64,000 nt of DNA, from positions 1 to 64,000 of the forward strand of contig NZ_JAQISW010000003.1 of assembly GCF_028618435.1 (NCBI RefSeq), given 5' to 3'. Origin of the DNA: Bartonella sp. MM73XJBT.G. GTDB taxonomy: Bacteria > Pseudomonadota > Alphaproteobacteria > Rhizobiales > Rhizobiaceae. Positions 48,010 to 58,559 of this stretch are shown here, piece by piece. How positions within the stretch are numbered: the first letter of the stretch is position 1; each line of letters starts with the position of its first letter. The notes under the pieces are model-generated. The model was not told the DNA's origin. It saw only the letters and a program-made list of their open reading frames with translations, and ran no database searches. The translations under genes and the position numbers were made by a program.

Positions 48010-48605
48010 ACTCTCTTTGTATTGTTGATTTCTTGTCATTATAGACTTACTGATTTATAATAATAATGTGTTTTTTTTCATATTAAATGAAAGATCTGAA
48101 TATCGTAGAATTTGCTCATTTCGAATTTATTTATATTGAATCAATCAAAACCGTTTGCTTACACGTCATAAGCGGGGAGAGCGGTGTGGACTAAAAACTA
48201 TACAAATAAAAACTATACAAGAGGACTAAAAATACCTCCTATGACCTCTCTCAAGTGGCAAGTGCTCGTCAGCAACATTGGAAGTTGGCAAAGTGTGTGG
48301 TGACTCCCACTTTTTTTATGAAGCGTAAAAATGCTAATGCTTTATAAACTTATAGAGTCCCTACAACGCTTCTCGCATTATACCATTCACGAGTACCGTC
48401 GTAAAATAGAATTAGATGTCTAAATATTTCTTTAAAAAAGTATGTAAATTAGCACCCCGATAGCATTCTGTTTTGCATAACTCTCCCTTTAAAACCACGA
48501 AAAAAAACATCGCTAAAATTGCATATAAAAATACATGAAATAATGTACATCCATTATAAAAATAGACAAATATTCCCTTGTCAAACTTTTATCTTAAACT
48601 AAAAT
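48010..48605. other. 596-bp convergent gap holding the inverted copy of the dispersed element
   Basis: Lies between two converging genes, so it needs no promoter. Most of it (48093-48500) is copy 2 of the dispersed degenerate element. The flanks are AT-rich. No terminator hairpin was recognised at either end. Confidence 0.5.
48093..48500 (-). repeat. Dispersed degenerate element, copy 2 (inverted)
   Basis: The reverse complement aligns by eye along its whole length with 2605-2999. CTTATGACGTGTAAG lies inverted at 48158-48172. GGTTTTGATTGATTCAA (inverted at 48136-48152) is identical to copy 3 at 63886-63902. It also contains a 15-bp tandem duplication (TATAGTTTTTATTTG type, about 48190-48220) not seen in copy 1. 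The frame matching copy 1's 34-codon ORF is broken by stops near 48425-48465. Confidence 0.55.
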
Positions 48606-49421
48606 TTATTTCAGTTTATAAACTTCCCTCTCCGCTGGAAAAGCACGGGACGTAACATCCTCTGCATAATTTTTGATTGCAGTTTCCATGGCTTGTTCAA
48701 GTTCTCCATAACGACGTACAAATCTGGGTACGTGAGCACCATAACCCAACATATCTTCCATCACCAAAACTTGTCCATCACATTGATTAGATGCACCAAT
48801 ACCGATTGTTGGAATAGAAAGCTTTTCTGTCAATTTTACGGCTAAAGGTTCGACAATCCCTTCCAAAACAATAGCAAAAGCACCAGCCTTTTCAATCGCG
48901 GCTCCGTCGGATTCAATTTTTTGCCAATCACTCTCTTTACGTCCTTGTGTCTTAAAACCACCAAAACGATTGACCGCTTGGGGCGTAAGACCAATATGTC
49001 CCATCACTGGTATGCCACGTTTACATAAAAAATCTATTGTTTCCGCTATATAAACTCCACCTTCAAGCTTAACGGCCCCACACCCCGTTTGTGCAAGAAT
49101 ACGCGATGCATTTAAAAAAGCCTGCTCTTTACTTTCTTCATAAGAACCAAAAGGCATATCAATAACGACAAGAGCTTTTTGAGATCCACGCACCACAGCC
49201 TGCCCGTGTAAAATCATCATATCTAGATCAACAGGAAGTGTTGTCTCAAAACCATATACCACCATACCAACGCTATCACCAACCAAAAGGATATCGCAAT
49301 AGGGATCAGCAATCCGCGCAGTATAAGCTTGATAAGCTGTTAAAGAAACAATCGGCTGTTGTCCCTTTCTGTCGCGTATTTGAGAAGATGTTATACGCTT
49401 TACAGTTTTATGTACACTCAT
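48606..49421 (-). CDS. panB: 3-methyl-2-oxobutanoate hydroxymethyltransferase
   Basis: 271 residues. Makes ketopantoate from alpha-ketoisovalerate and methylene-tetrahydrofolate, first step to pantothenate. Metal-binding Asp in [26 protein letters not shown] and catalytic Glu in AIVLEGI are present. ATGA overlap with panC. Last gene of the long minus-strand train. No panD or panE lies in the window. Confidence 0.96.
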   Translation of the reverse strand: MSVHKTVKRITSSQIRDRKGQQPIVSLTAYQAYTARIADPYCDILLVGDSVGMVVYGFETTLPVDLDMMILHGQAVVRGSQKALVVIDMPFGSYEESKEQAFLNASRILAQTGCGAVKLEGGVYIAETIDFLCKRGIPVMGHIGLTPQAVNRFGGFKTQGRKESDWQKIESDGAAIEKAGAFAIVLEGIVEPLAVKLTEKLSIPTIGIGASNQCDGQVLVMEDMLGYGAHVPRFVRRYGELEQAMETAIKNYAEDVTSRAFPAEREVYKLK

Positions 49422-50278
49422 TTTCCGCCCTTCTCTTGCAATATGTATTGATCAATAAGCCTTACTTCACCAAAGCGAACAGTAAGAAGTAAAACTGCTG
49501 GTTTATTCAATGTTCCTTTGACCTCGCATAACGTTTCCATATCCCGTAAATCTATTGCTTCAACGATTGCACGCGTTTCTTTTTGTAAAATATTGCGAAC
49601 AATTTTGCATAACTTATCAACCGACCGTTCACCTTCATGGAAAAGCTTTTCAACAGCTTTTCCACTTTCAGGAATAATTTTGGCCGCTTTACGATCTTCT
49701 AATGTTAAAAGTTTATTCCGTGAAGAGTGTGCAACACCATCTGCTTCACGTAAAATAGGGACTCCAATAATTTCAACAGGAAACGCTAAATCTTCAACCA
49801 TACGCCGAATAATTAAAATTTGTTGAAAATCCTTTTCTCCAAAAAAAGCTTTATCGGGCTGAATAATATTAAAAAGCTTAGCAACCACACTCGTTACACC
49901 ACAAAAGTGCCCTGGACGTAATTTTCCCATCAAAATACGTGATAATTTTTCTACCTTTACAATCGTATCATTTCCCAAGGGCCACATTTCTTCCACAGAA
50001 GGCGCAAAAATACATTCAACACCGGCTTTTTCCAATAAAGCACAATCGCCTCTCAAGTCTTTTGGATATTGATAAAAGTCTTCATCAGGTCCAAATTGCT
50101 TTGGATTGACAAAAATAGAAACCAATACGCGATCACACACGGCTTTTGCTCGCTGTACTAATGCCAGATGCCCCTCATGAAGAGCTCCCATTGTTGGAAC
50201 AAAACCAATCGAAAAGCCCAAACTTCGTTCTTCTAAAGTATATTGGCGAACTTCAGAAATTGTCTTTAAAATTTTCAT
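49418..50278 (-). CDS. panC: Pantothenate synthetase
   Basis: 286 residues. ATP-dependent ligation of pantoate and beta-alanine. Nucleotidyltransferase HIGH-type motif in [13 protein letters not shown] (about 29-41), [21 protein letters not shown] (about 150) and SSRNKLL (about 188) match the family. Lies 28 bp after recO and overlaps panB by 4 bp. Confidence 0.96.
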   Translation of the reverse strand: MKILKTISEVRQYTLEERSLGFSIGFVPTMGALHEGHLALVQRAKAVCDRVLVSIFVNPKQFGPDEDFYQYPKDLRGDCALLEKAGVECIFAPSVEEMWPLGNDTIVKVEKLSRILMGKLRPGHFCGVTSVVAKLFNIIQPDKAFFGEKDFQQILIIRRMVEDLAFPVEIIGVPILREADGVAHSSRNKLLTLEDRKAAKIIPESGKAVEKLFHEGERSVDKLCKIVRNILQKETRAIVEAIDLRDMETLCEVKGTLNKPAVLLLTVRFGEVRLIDQYILQEKGGK

Positions 50279-50306
50279 TTTTCCATTCTATTCAATTATG
50301 ATTACA

Positions 50307-51053
50307 TCAAAAAATGAATGCCTGTATACCAAATCGACGCTCAAACAACTGTATCAAATTCATGCGGACTGATGGCTGTTTTATATCTCGTGGCTCCCAG
50401 ACATGACGCATAAGAAAAAAACCCGTTAAATTAAAACCATTTATTATATCCCTAAAATCAGCCGGACGAGTCGCTCTTTTCACAAGAAACTGTGGGAGAA
50501 TAAGAAGCTTTCTTTTCCAAGGTTCCCCTGCTTCTTCACAGACAGCCCGTCCAGATTTTGGCGATACGTAATAAAGCTTTTCCTGACGACCTGTTGCAGC
50601 ACAACAAGATAAATCAAGACCAAAACCAAGTTCTTCAAGAAGTCGCATTTCAAAACGTACAAGCAATTCTGCATTTACAAATGGTTCATCAAAATTCTGC
50701 ATAAAAAGGTGTAAAGTATCATATAAAACGGGGTGCGGATCACGCTCAGGAAGGAGCCTCAAATGAAAAGCAACCAATTGCAAAGCATAAAGTGCTTCTG
50801 GTCGACAAATTAATCGTGCCGCATGTAAATCAAGTGCTTCTAGGCGAAAAAGTCCCAAATGCTCTTCTAAACGCGCACTCCATTCAGCCTCCACAAAATT
50901 TCCAGGCTGAAGAAGAGCTGCCATCCGACGCGAACGTCCCCCTTTTACCACCCCCATATAACGACCACGTTCACGCGTCATAATCTCAAGAATAACACTT
51001 GTCTCACCATATTGGCGTGCTCCAAGAATAACAGCTTGTTCTTTCCATTTCAT
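50307..51053 (-). CDS. recO: DNA repair protein RecO
   Basis: 248 residues. Helps load RecA on SSB-coated DNA in the RecFOR pathway. N-terminal OB fold (EQAVILGARQYGETSVILEIMTRERGRYMGVVKGG) and helical C-terminal domain. The zinc-finger cysteines of some RecO proteins are mostly missing; a CC pair remains in DLSCCAATG. Placed after era, as usual in rhizobia. Confidence 0.93.
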   Translation of the reverse strand: MKWKEQAVILGARQYGETSVILEIMTRERGRYMGVVKGGRSRRMAALLQPGNFVEAEWSARLEEHLGLFRLEALDLHAARLICRPEALYALQLVAFHLRLLPERDPHPVLYDTLHLFMQNFDEPFVNAELLVRFEMRLLEELGFGLDLSCCAATGRQEKLYYVSPKSGRAVCEEAGEPWKRKLLILPQFLVKRATRPADFRDIINGFNLTGFFLMRHVWEPRDIKQPSVRMNLIQLFERRFGIQAFIF

Positions 51054-51078
51054 TGTATTTTAATTATTTTTTTAAATA

Positions 51079-51990
51079 TTATTTCAAAAAATCTAATCCC
51101 ATTTCGCGATAACGTTCTGGATCGGCATCCCAATTATTACGCACTTTCACAAAAAGAAAAAGATGAACCTTTTGATCCATAATTTTCATGAGCTCCTTGC
51201 GTGCTGCTTGACCAATCGTTTTAATTGTATCGCCTTTTGCTCCTAAAATAATTTTCTTCTGGCTCTCACGTTCTACATAAATGACTTGATTTATTTTAAC
51301 GGAACCATCTGAACGCTCTTGAAAGCTTTCTGTTTCAACTGTTGAGGAATAAGGAAGCTCATCATGAAGGCGCAGAAAAAGTTTTTCACGCGTAATTTCA
51401 GCAGCAAGATGACGCATAGGCATATCGGAAATTTGATCTTCTGGATAATACCATGGCCCCTCCTGCATCATGTTACTCAACGCATGAAGTAAATCCTTGC
51501 AACCAGAACCATTTAGGGCAGAAATCATAAATGTTTGCGCAAACTTTACACGTTCATTTATTTTAGTGGTTAATGCTAGAAGAGATGATTTAACAACTGT
51601 ATCAACTTTATTTAAAACAAGAACTTTTTCTTGTTTCATAGTGTTTACAATATCCAACATCATATCAACTTCATCCGAAAGACCACTTTGAGCGTCAATT
51701 AAAACAAGCAGAACATCAGCGCTCTTAGCCCCTCCCCAAGCAGCAGAAACCATGGCACGTTCTAACCGCTTATGAGGACGAAAAACGCCCGGTGTATCGA
51801 TCAACACAATTTGCACATCATCATGAATGACAATACCGCGGATTAAAGTTCGTGTTGTTTGTACCTTATGTGTTACAATTGAAACTTTTGTTCCAACCAA
51901 TTGGTTAACCAATGTCGATTTACCAGCATTAGGCATCCCAATAAGCACAATAAAACCAGAACGCGTTCTCATAACGTCACTCATGATCAT
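51079..51990 (-). CDS. era: GTPase Era
   Basis: 303 residues. Ribosome-assembly GTPase binding the 3' end of 16S rRNA. G1 GMPNAGKST, G3 DTPG, G4 NKVD, then a KH domain with LGAKGDTIKTIGQAARKEL. Start at the ATG at 51990, or at the one two codons later (51984). Its first codons overlap the rnc end by 14 bp; this pairing couples rRNA processing with ribosome assembly. Confidence 0.96.
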   Translation of the reverse strand: MIMSDVMRTRSGFIVLIGMPNAGKSTLVNQLVGTKVSIVTHKVQTTRTLIRGIVIHDDVQIVLIDTPGVFRPHKRLERAMVSAAWGGAKSADVLLVLIDAQSGLSDEVDMMLDIVNTMKQEKVLVLNKVDTVVKSSLLALTTKINERVKFAQTFMISALNGSGCKDLLHALSNMMQEGPWYYPEDQISDMPMRHLAAEITREKLFLRLHDELPYSSTVETESFQERSDGSVKINQVIYVERESQKKIILGAKGDTIKTIGQAARKELMKIMDQKVHLFLFVKVRNNWDADPERYREMGLDFLK

Positions 51991-52684
51991 TTTTTCCTAT
52001 TGTTTTCCACACACCCTCTCGTCGCAAAATTTTTTCAGCGGCCATTCTTTCAGCATATCTTTTAGAGCTTCCCTGCCCAATCTCTGAAGAAAAACCTGAA
52101 ATACTAACCTCTACTATAAAAATAGGATCGTGATCTGGACCTGAGCGTTTGATAATCTGATAATGTGGTTGTGCATTACCTTGTATATGTGCCCATTCTT
52201 GTAACTCTGTCTTGGCATCACGTCGACCAGCATTCATTTTCTTTGCCCGACTTTGCCAATATTTTTGAATAAAGGGACGAACACTCTCTAATCCTCCATC
52301 AAGATACATCACTGCAATCAAAGCTTCTACGACATCTGCATGCATATTGATGAGTCGACGCCCTTCAAAGTTTCTCATCTCAAAACCAACTTGGATCATA
52401 TCAGGCAGCCTCATTTCACGTGCAATATCAGCACATGTCTGCGCATTGACCAGATGATTCAAACGGACTGATAGTTCACCTTCACTTGCTTTAGGGAAAA
52501 GTTGATACAGCATCTCTGCGATCAAAAGTCCTAGAACCCGATCCCCTAGAAATTCTAATCGTTCATAATTCCCTTGTTCCGAATCTTTCACACTCGCGTG
52601 TGTTAATGCTCTTTTTAATTTTTCTTCATCTTGAAAACGATGCCCCGTCAGCTTGAAAAGCTGATCAATCATGAGAGGTTTCAT
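51977..52684 (-). CDS. rnc: Ribonuclease III
   Basis: 235 residues from the ATG at 52684, with AAGGA seven to eight bases upstream; the frame is open 11 codons further into lepB. Cleaves double-stranded RNA, including rRNA precursors. Signature ERLEFLGDRVLGL and second acidic site ADVVEALIAVMYLDGG are complete, followed by a dsRNA-binding domain (about 160-228). Starts inside the end of lepB (20-bp overlap). Confidence 0.96.
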   Translation of the reverse strand: MKPLMIDQLFKLTGHRFQDEEKLKRALTHASVKDSEQGNYERLEFLGDRVLGLLIAEMLYQLFPKASEGELSVRLNHLVNAQTCADIAREMRLPDMIQVGFEMRNFEGRRLINMHADVVEALIAVMYLDGGLESVRPFIQKYWQSRAKKMNAGRRDAKTELQEWAHIQGNAQPHYQIIKRSGPDHDPIFIVEVSISGFSSEIGQGSSKRYAERMAAEKILRREGVWKTIGKNDHE

Positions 52685-53477
52685 CGTTGTTTCCTTGCTT
52701 GATAAGCGGCAAATCATGAACCTTATTTATGAAAGAAAACAAACGTTTCCAACGTACGTCAAATGGCCAGCGCCAAATCTGCCAAGCACTTGAACCGTTA
52801 CTGATAGAAAAGAAAATCACGCTCGCGCGACCAATCAGATTTTCTTCTGGAACATAACCTACATCCAAACGACTATCATCTGAATTGTCGCGATTATCTC
52901 CCATCATAAAATAATGTCCCTGAGGAACTTCAAAGACTTTCGTGTCATCAACTTTTGGAATGAAAGCTAAATCAAGCGTATCGTAGCGAACACCATTGGG
53001 CAGAGTCTCGCGATAAACCTCAACAGGATAGTTTACTTCCGTTATATCCGAATTATCAATCTCTCCCATAAAGTGACGTGAAACAGCCTTATCATTAATA
53101 TAAAGGACGCTTTGACGAACTTGTATACGATCACCTGGTAGCCCAATAACGCGTTTTATATAATCGATCTTCGGATTACTTGGTAAACGAAAAACGACCA
53201 CATCTCCCCGTTGAGGTTGGGATGCCCAAATACGTCCAGAAAAAAGGGGCGGAGAAAAGGGGAGGGAAAAATGAGAATACCCATATGCATACTTAGAAAC
53301 AAAGAGATAATCCCCCACTAACAAAGTAGGACGCATTGAACCGGAAGGAATACTAAAAGGCTGAAAAAAAAGTGTTCGAATAAACGCTGCTAGAAGTAGA
53401 GCCTGTATTAAAACAGAAATTAATTCAAGAATCCCACCTTTTTTTTCTTTTTTATGTATTTTATCTTTTTGGACCAT
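52665..53477 (-). CDS. lepB: Signal peptidase I
   Basis: 270 residues from the ATG at 53477 (MVQKDKIHKKEKK); the frame stays open 21 codons upstream but without a good ribosome site. Cleaves signal peptides of secreted proteins, including the autotransporters here. One membrane helix (about 16-38), catalytic Ser in SIPSGSMRPTL and catalytic Lys in DYIKRVIGLPGDR, then box E GDNRDNSDDSR. Confidence 0.95.
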   Translation of the reverse strand: MVQKDKIHKKEKKGGILELISVLIQALLLAAFIRTLFFQPFSIPSGSMRPTLLVGDYLFVSKYAYGYSHFSLPFSPPLFSGRIWASQPQRGDVVVFRLPSNPKIDYIKRVIGLPGDRIQVRQSVLYINDKAVSRHFMGEIDNSDITEVNYPVEVYRETLPNGVRYDTLDLAFIPKVDDTKVFEVPQGHYFMMGDNRDNSDDSRLDVGYVPEENLIGRASVIFFSISNGSSAWQIWRWPFDVRWKRLFSFINKVHDLPLIKQGNNDETSHD

Positions 53478-53555
53478 CACCAACTGCCTTTTCCACAAAT
53501 ATAACTTTTTTTCATCATAATATTCAAATAACAAAAGCACAATCTCTCACGTTAT

Positions 53556-53957
53556 CTATCCACGTGGAAGTGCTTCAATAATAACAAATGCCTGTGCCCA
53601 AGGAAAATCATCTGTAATGCTGAGATGAATAACTGCTTCATGATGAGGGGGTAATAACTTTTGAAGTTGCACTTGCGCATGATTTGTTAATTGCATGACT
53701 GGTTTCCCGGAAGACAAATTAACTACCCCCATGTCTTTCCAATTGATACCATAAGCGATTCCCGTCCCTAAGGCTTTAGCACATGCTTCTTTAGCAGCAA
53801 ATCTTTTCGCATAAGAAGAAGACTTCTTTTTGAGATTTTCGGACCTATTCCTTTCAATATCCGTAAAAATACGCTGGATAAAACGCTCGCCATAACGAAC
53901 CAACATTCTCTCAATACGTCGTATATCAACCAAATCATTTCCAAGACCAACAATCAT
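53556..53957 (-). CDS. acpS: Holo-[acyl-carrier-protein] synthase
   Basis: 133 residues. Transfers 4'-phosphopantetheine from CoA to Ser37 of AcpP. Metal-binding Asp8 in [13 protein letters not shown] and Glu in [16 protein letters not shown] are present. Standard size and placement next to lepB. Confidence 0.95.
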   Translation of the reverse strand: MIVGLGNDLVDIRRIERMLVRYGERFIQRIFTDIERNRSENLKKKSSSYAKRFAAKEACAKALGTGIAYGINWKDMGVVNLSSGKPVMQLTNHAQVQLQKLLPPHHEAVIHLSITDDFPWAQAFVIIEALPRG

Positions 53958-53977
53958 AAGATATTATCCGATCTTTC

Positions 53978-54586
53978 TTACGATGAACGCTTCTTTAAAC
54001 GCCTTTTTTTTATAATCTTTTGATATCGCTTTTGTTTAAAACGAACCGTTGCTCTGTAAACACCTATATAAGATAAACCACCAAAAACAACACCTAAAAG
54101 AGTTCCACCTAAAATCATAGGACTCATAATTGTGTTCCATGCACCTTTAAAAAGGAGAGAGAGATTTGACACCGTCAAACCGTTAAACAGAGCGCGAATT
54201 TGAGAAAGAGAGATCTCATTAACATCGCTAAAAAGCGATAAACAAAAATACCCTACTTTATAATCAGCCATGACAATCAATAAAAATGTAAGTGGATTAG
54301 AAAAAAAAGTCCCAATGATTGCAGCTGCAACGTTTGCACGCAAAATCCAAGAAAAAAATATTGCCAAGATAATATGCACACCGAAGACAGGAGAACAGGC
54401 TAAAAAAATGCCAATAGAAAACCCTAATGCAACCTCATGCGGTGTTGCTGATATACGCAAAATACGTTTGTAGATGTAAGAAAATGAGCGAGAAAATGAA
54501 CGACGTGGCCATAACCAAAGTCGAATACGCGTTACAAAATCTACTGGTTCTCGACGACGAAAAAGCATATGACTCTCAATATACAT
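53978..54586 (-). CDS. DUF2062 family membrane protein
   Basis: 202 residues. Basic N-terminus (RRREPVDFVTRIRLWLWPRRS) followed by TPHEVALGFSIGIFLACSP and GTFFSNPLTF, typical of DUF2062. Two to four membrane helices. Function unknown; conserved between pyrE and acpS in rhizobia, as I recall. AAAGGA lies six bases before the ATG. Confidence 0.85.
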   Translation of the reverse strand: MYIESHMLFRRREPVDFVTRIRLWLWPRRSFSRSFSYIYKRILRISATPHEVALGFSIGIFLACSPVFGVHIILAIFFSWILRANVAAAIIGTFFSNPLTFLLIVMADYKVGYFCLSLFSDVNEISLSQIRALFNGLTVSNLSLLFKGAWNTIMSPMILGGTLLGVVFGGLSYIGVYRATVRFKQKRYQKIIKKRRLKKRSS

Positions 54587-54662
54587 CCTTTGATGATAAA
54601 ATAATCTATATCACCCAAATTAATCTTTTTAAGCTTTTGCACAAAAAAAAATAGAAAGACAA

Positions 54663-55241
54663 TTAAATATTTCGACTTCCTGGTTTAATTGCTGGAAGAG
54701 CAGAAAGATCTGCAGGAAGTGCATCACTTGCATAAGAAGCTATCTCGTATTCAGCTAGCGCAATCAACGGAACACCAACATCAACCTTACCACCAGAGCG
54801 ATCAAGAATGCATGCACTTGCCAATACCTCTGCTCCTGCTGCTGCGAGTGCCTCAACGGTCTCACGAATAGAAAGACCCGTTGTCACAATATCTTCAACA
54901 ATAACAACCCGCGCACCCTTTTTGATTTCAAAACGACGCAATTCAAAAACGCCATCGACACGCTCTACCCAAAGAGAAGGAACACCAAGGTGACGTGAAG
55001 TCTCATACGAAGGAATAAGACCGCCAATTGCGGGACCAACAACATAATCAATTTGTTCCTCGATAGATTCTTTGATTTTTTCAGCCAATCCACGACAGAG
55101 CTTTTCCGTCAAGTCAGCATGCATAAAAACTTTTGCCTTTTGCATATAAGTTGCACTATGGCGCCCTGATGTTAAAATAAAATGCCCTTCTAGAATAGCA
55201 TCTGCTTGTTTAAAAATATCAATGACATCTTGTGTATTCAT
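54663..55241 (-). CDS. pyrE: Orotate phosphoribosyltransferase
   Basis: 192 residues from the ATG at 55241 (MNTQDVIDIF) with GGGAAG upstream; an ATG nine codons earlier overlaps the rsh stop. Converts orotate and PRPP to OMP in pyrimidine synthesis. PRPP motif VIVEDIVTTGLSIRETV and ILTSGRHSATYMQK are present. Lies directly after rsh. Confidence 0.95.
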   Translation of the reverse strand: MNTQDVIDIFKQADAILEGHFILTSGRHSATYMQKAKVFMHADLTEKLCRGLAEKIKESIEEQIDYVVGPAIGGLIPSYETSRHLGVPSLWVERVDGVFELRRFEIKKGARVVIVEDIVTTGLSIRETVEALAAAGAEVLASACILDRSGGKVDVGVPLIALAEYEIASYASDALPADLSALPAIKPGSRNI

Positions 55242-55260
55242 TGCAAAATCTTCCCTGTTA

Positions 55261-57483
55261 TTATCCATGAACCCGCCGCACTGTACTAACTGAATCTGCC
55301 TTTTTTAACTGAGAAAAGATACGATTCAAATGTTTTAAATCCCAAACTTCTAGATCAATCATCATTTCTGTAAAATCTGGTGCTGTACGGATAAAAGATA
55401 AATTTTGGATATTGGCATCATTAGCAGAAATTATTTGCGCAATTTCAGCTAAAGAACCAGGACTATTGACAACTAAAATATTCATCCTTGCAGGAAAACG
55501 TTCATTCATTTGAGCATCAATATCCCAGCGTACATCAATCCATCGTTCTGGCTGATCATCATAGGCCATCAAAGCCGAAGACTGGATTGGATAAATAACG
55601 ATTCCTGCGCCTGGTTGCATAATGCCAACAATCCTATCTCCAGGTACAGCCCCTTCCGGTGAAAAGCGTACAGGTATATCTCCACGGGTTCCTCGAATAG
55701 GTAAGGCTTTAGATTGCTGATCCTCTATCATTGCATCCTTTTCATTTTCTGGAACCTTAAAAATCATCCCTTGAGCATTTTCAATATTAAACCACCCTTC
55801 TTCCCCAGGCTTAAAAGATGACTTTTGTACTACACGCTCTTGATAATCAGGATAAACCGCTTTAATCACATCAGAGGAAAACAACTCTCCACGCCCAACA
55901 GCAGCCAATACATCTTCTACATCTTTACGTGCCAAACGTGGCAAAACTTTCTTTAAAACATCTTTTGAAAATTGTTTTCCCATATATTCAAACGAACGCT
56001 CAAGAATACGATATCCTAAACCCGAATATTGCTTACGTACCGCTGCTCGGCTTGCGCGTCGAATAGCTGAACGTGCTTTACCTGTGACAACAAGAAATTC
56101 CCATGCAGCTGGCGGAATTTGAGCATGTGAACGGATAATATCAACTTCGTCACCATTTTTTAATTTAGTCATTAAAGGCATAATACGACCATTGATTTTT
56201 ACGCCCACACAAGAATCGCCAATGTCTGTATGGACAGCATAAGCAAAATCAATAGGTGTCGCGCCTTTAGGAAAAGCAATTAATCGACCTTTTGGCGTAA
56301 AACAAAAAACTTGGTCTTGAAAAAGCTCAAGTTTTGTATGTTCTAAAAATTCTTCCGGATTATCTCCATCAGATAAAGATTGTATCGTTTGACGCAACCA
56401 TGCATAGGCATTCGTTTCGCTTGATAGTTTCGAAGTCGAATAATTGGAACCGTGCTCTTTATATATGGAATGGGCTGCAACCCCATATTCAGCAACTTCA
56501 TTCATGGCAGCCGTTCTAATTTGCAATTCAACACGTTGTCTTGAAGGTCCCACAATGGTTGTATGAATAGAACGATAATCATTTTGCTTTGGTATAGAGA
56601 TATAATCTTTAAAACGACCAGGAACCATCGGCCAGGTCGTATGGATAACACCAAGAGCACGATAACAATCATCCACCGTTTCAACAATCACACGAAACCC
56701 AAAAATATCCGATAATTGTTCAAAAGATAATGCTTTACTTTCCATTTTACGAAAAACAGAATAAGATTTTTTCTGACGGCTTTTAACATCTGCTTTAATG
56801 CCATTTTCCAAAAAAAGTTTTGTCAATTCATTTTCAATTGTGGAAAGCAAATCACGATTGCGCTTTGATAATTCAGAAAGTCGATTGGTAATCGTACGAT
56901 GGCCTTCTGGATTTAAATAAAAGAAAGAGAGATCCTCTAATTCCTCGCGCATATCCTGCATTCCCATACGGCCTGCAAGTGGCGCATAAATATCCATTGT
57001 CTCCTCAGCAATTCGTCGACGTTTATCATCACGCATGACACCAAGGGTACGCATATTATGAAGGCGGTCTGCAAGTTTGACTAAAAGAACACGAACATCA
57101 TCAGAAATGGCAATAAGAAGTTTACGAAGATTTTCTGCCTGTACAGCTTTCTTTGATACAAGATCAAGCTTATTAAGCTTTGTAAGCCCTTCAACCAACT
57201 TCCCAATTTCAGAGCCAAAAAGCTGATCAATTTCTGCCCGCGTAGCGCTTGTATCTTCAATTGTATCATGCAAAAGAGCAACAACAATCGTCGCCTCGTC
57301 TAACCGCATATCCGTTAAAATAGCAGCAACTTCCAAAGGATGGGAAAAATAAAGATCACCTGAAGCACGCTTTTGATGAGCATGCTTTTTCATTGCATAA
57401 TCATAGGCTCTGTTTAGAAGAGCCTCATCTACGTCAGACTTGTAACGCTGAATACGGCCAACAAGCTCACGCTGACGCATCAT
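55261..57483 (-). CDS. rsh: Bifunctional (p)ppGpp synthetase/hydrolase (Rsh)
   Basis: 740 residues. Controls the stringent response. HD hydrolase domain with VALLHDTIEDT (about 68-78), synthetase domain with DYISIPKQNDYRSIHTTI (about 290-310), TGS domain (about 395-455, CFTPKGRLIAFPKGATPIDF) and a C-terminal ACT domain (about 665-735). The catalytic residues needed for both activities look intact, as expected for the single Rsh of rhizobia. Two adjacent ATGs; AAAGGA favours the first. Confidence 0.95.
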   Translation of the reverse strand: MMRQRELVGRIQRYKSDVDEALLNRAYDYAMKKHAHQKRASGDLYFSHPLEVAAILTDMRLDEATIVVALLHDTIEDTSATRAEIDQLFGSEIGKLVEGLTKLNKLDLVSKKAVQAENLRKLLIAISDDVRVLLVKLADRLHNMRTLGVMRDDKRRRIAEETMDIYAPLAGRMGMQDMREELEDLSFFYLNPEGHRTITNRLSELSKRNRDLLSTIENELTKLFLENGIKADVKSRQKKSYSVFRKMESKALSFEQLSDIFGFRVIVETVDDCYRALGVIHTTWPMVPGRFKDYISIPKQNDYRSIHTTIVGPSRQRVELQIRTAAMNEVAEYGVAAHSIYKEHGSNYSTSKLSSETNAYAWLRQTIQSLSDGDNPEEFLEHTKLELFQDQVFCFTPKGRLIAFPKGATPIDFAYAVHTDIGDSCVGVKINGRIMPLMTKLKNGDEVDIIRSHAQIPPAAWEFLVVTGKARSAIRRASRAAVRKQYSGLGYRILERSFEYMGKQFSKDVLKKVLPRLARKDVEDVLAAVGRGELFSSDVIKAVYPDYQERVVQKSSFKPGEEGWFNIENAQGMIFKVPENEKDAMIEDQQSKALPIRGTRGDIPVRFSPEGAVPGDRIVGIMQPGAGIVIYPIQSSALMAYDDQPERWIDVRWDIDAQMNERFPARMNILVVNSPGSLAEIAQIISANDANIQNLSFIRTAPDFTEMMIDLEVWDLKHLNRIFSQLKKADSVSTVRRVHG

Positions 57484-57611
57484 ACGAGCATATCCTTTAT
57501 CTTTTCACACCTCTAACCCTTATTGAACACGCCTTATCAATAAAGAACAAGAAAAATAACTTCTCCCTATCTGACAAGGTATCTTCACCCCTGTAATATC
57601 AATCGCCGTAA

Positions 57612-58010
57612 TTAATAATCGTCACTTTTTTCTGGAACAACCAAACCTTCAATCCCCGCTAAAAGCTCTTCTTCTGACATTTGATCAAATGAAGCTCCTT
57701 CTTCTTGCGATGATGTATTAAAAACACTTTCAGCTTCACTTGAATGGGTAATGAACTCACTTGCCATTTCTGGTTCATCTACTTCCACATGCTTTTGCAG
57801 CGAATGAATAAGATCTTCTTTTAAATCAGCAGGAGACAATGTTTCTTCTGCTATTTCACGCAAAGCAACAACTGGATTTTTATCATTATCACGATCAACT
57901 GTAATCTGCGCACCTTGTGAAATCTGACGCGCCCGATGCCCTGCTAAAAGTACCAATTCAAAGCGGTTATCAACTTTATCAATACAATCTTCTACCGTTA
58001 CACGAGCCAT
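57612..58010 (-). CDS. rpoZ: RNA polymerase subunit omega
   Basis: 132 residues. Promotes RNA polymerase assembly. [31 protein letters not shown] is the conserved N-terminal half; [12 protein letters not shown] follows. The acidic C-terminal half is longer than in E. coli but typical of rhizobia. Upstream of rsh by 128 bp, the usual neighbour. Confidence 0.95.
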   Translation of the reverse strand: MARVTVEDCIDKVDNRFELVLLAGHRARQISQGAQITVDRDNDKNPVVALREIAEETLSPADLKEDLIHSLQKHVEVDEPEMASEFITHSSEAESVFNTSSQEEGASFDQMSEEELLAGIEGLVVPEKSDDY

Positions 58011-58559
58011 TTATGTCTCTTTCTCAAATAAAAATTTAATAGCGGATATGAGGAGTATATACAGTAGTCAAAATAAAACACAAGAAAACAATATAAACTT
58101 TTATATTTTTTTCTTAAAGAACTTATTTGAGAAAACTCTTGGTAACTTTATAGAAAAATGTATATTCTTTTCATGCTCGTTATCAAAGCTGTGCTTCAAA
58201 CAATTCCAATGGATTGGATTCGAGGAAAGAAAAGTGTTTCTTGACAAAATATCTCTTTGGAGTCTTTATTTTCTTAAAAGAAATACAAGCTCTTAAAAAT
58301 CCTTTCCAATAACAAAAGCTTTATGCACATTTTTTATGATACTATATTTATGAAAAATAATTTTTTTCTTTAAACATCATATATATTACACTCTTATTCA
58401 TCGAATAAATAACTGAAAGATTGCTTCTTGTTACATCATCATTCGCCATAAGTTTATATTAAACTTTTTCTAAAAAAGTTTATTGATATTCTGATTTTTT
58501 TATCAAAACATGATCCATCGTACACGCCATAAAAGACTTAAAAGAATAAAAAACAATTA
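58011..58559. other. 549-bp divergent gap, rpoZ / uracil-DNA glycosylase
   Basis: Very AT-rich. A TTGACA hexamer at 58241-58246 has a weak TTTATT about 17 bases downstream (plus strand), but it is over 280 bp from the next gene. An 82-codon ORF at 58048-58296 is low-complexity and I do not support it. No repeat copy found. Confidence 0.45.

Noticed and set aside
58048-58296. 82-codon ORF between rpoZ and the uracil-DNA glycosylase
   Set aside because: Phe/Asn/Lys-rich composition expected from random AT-rich DNA; no start signal.
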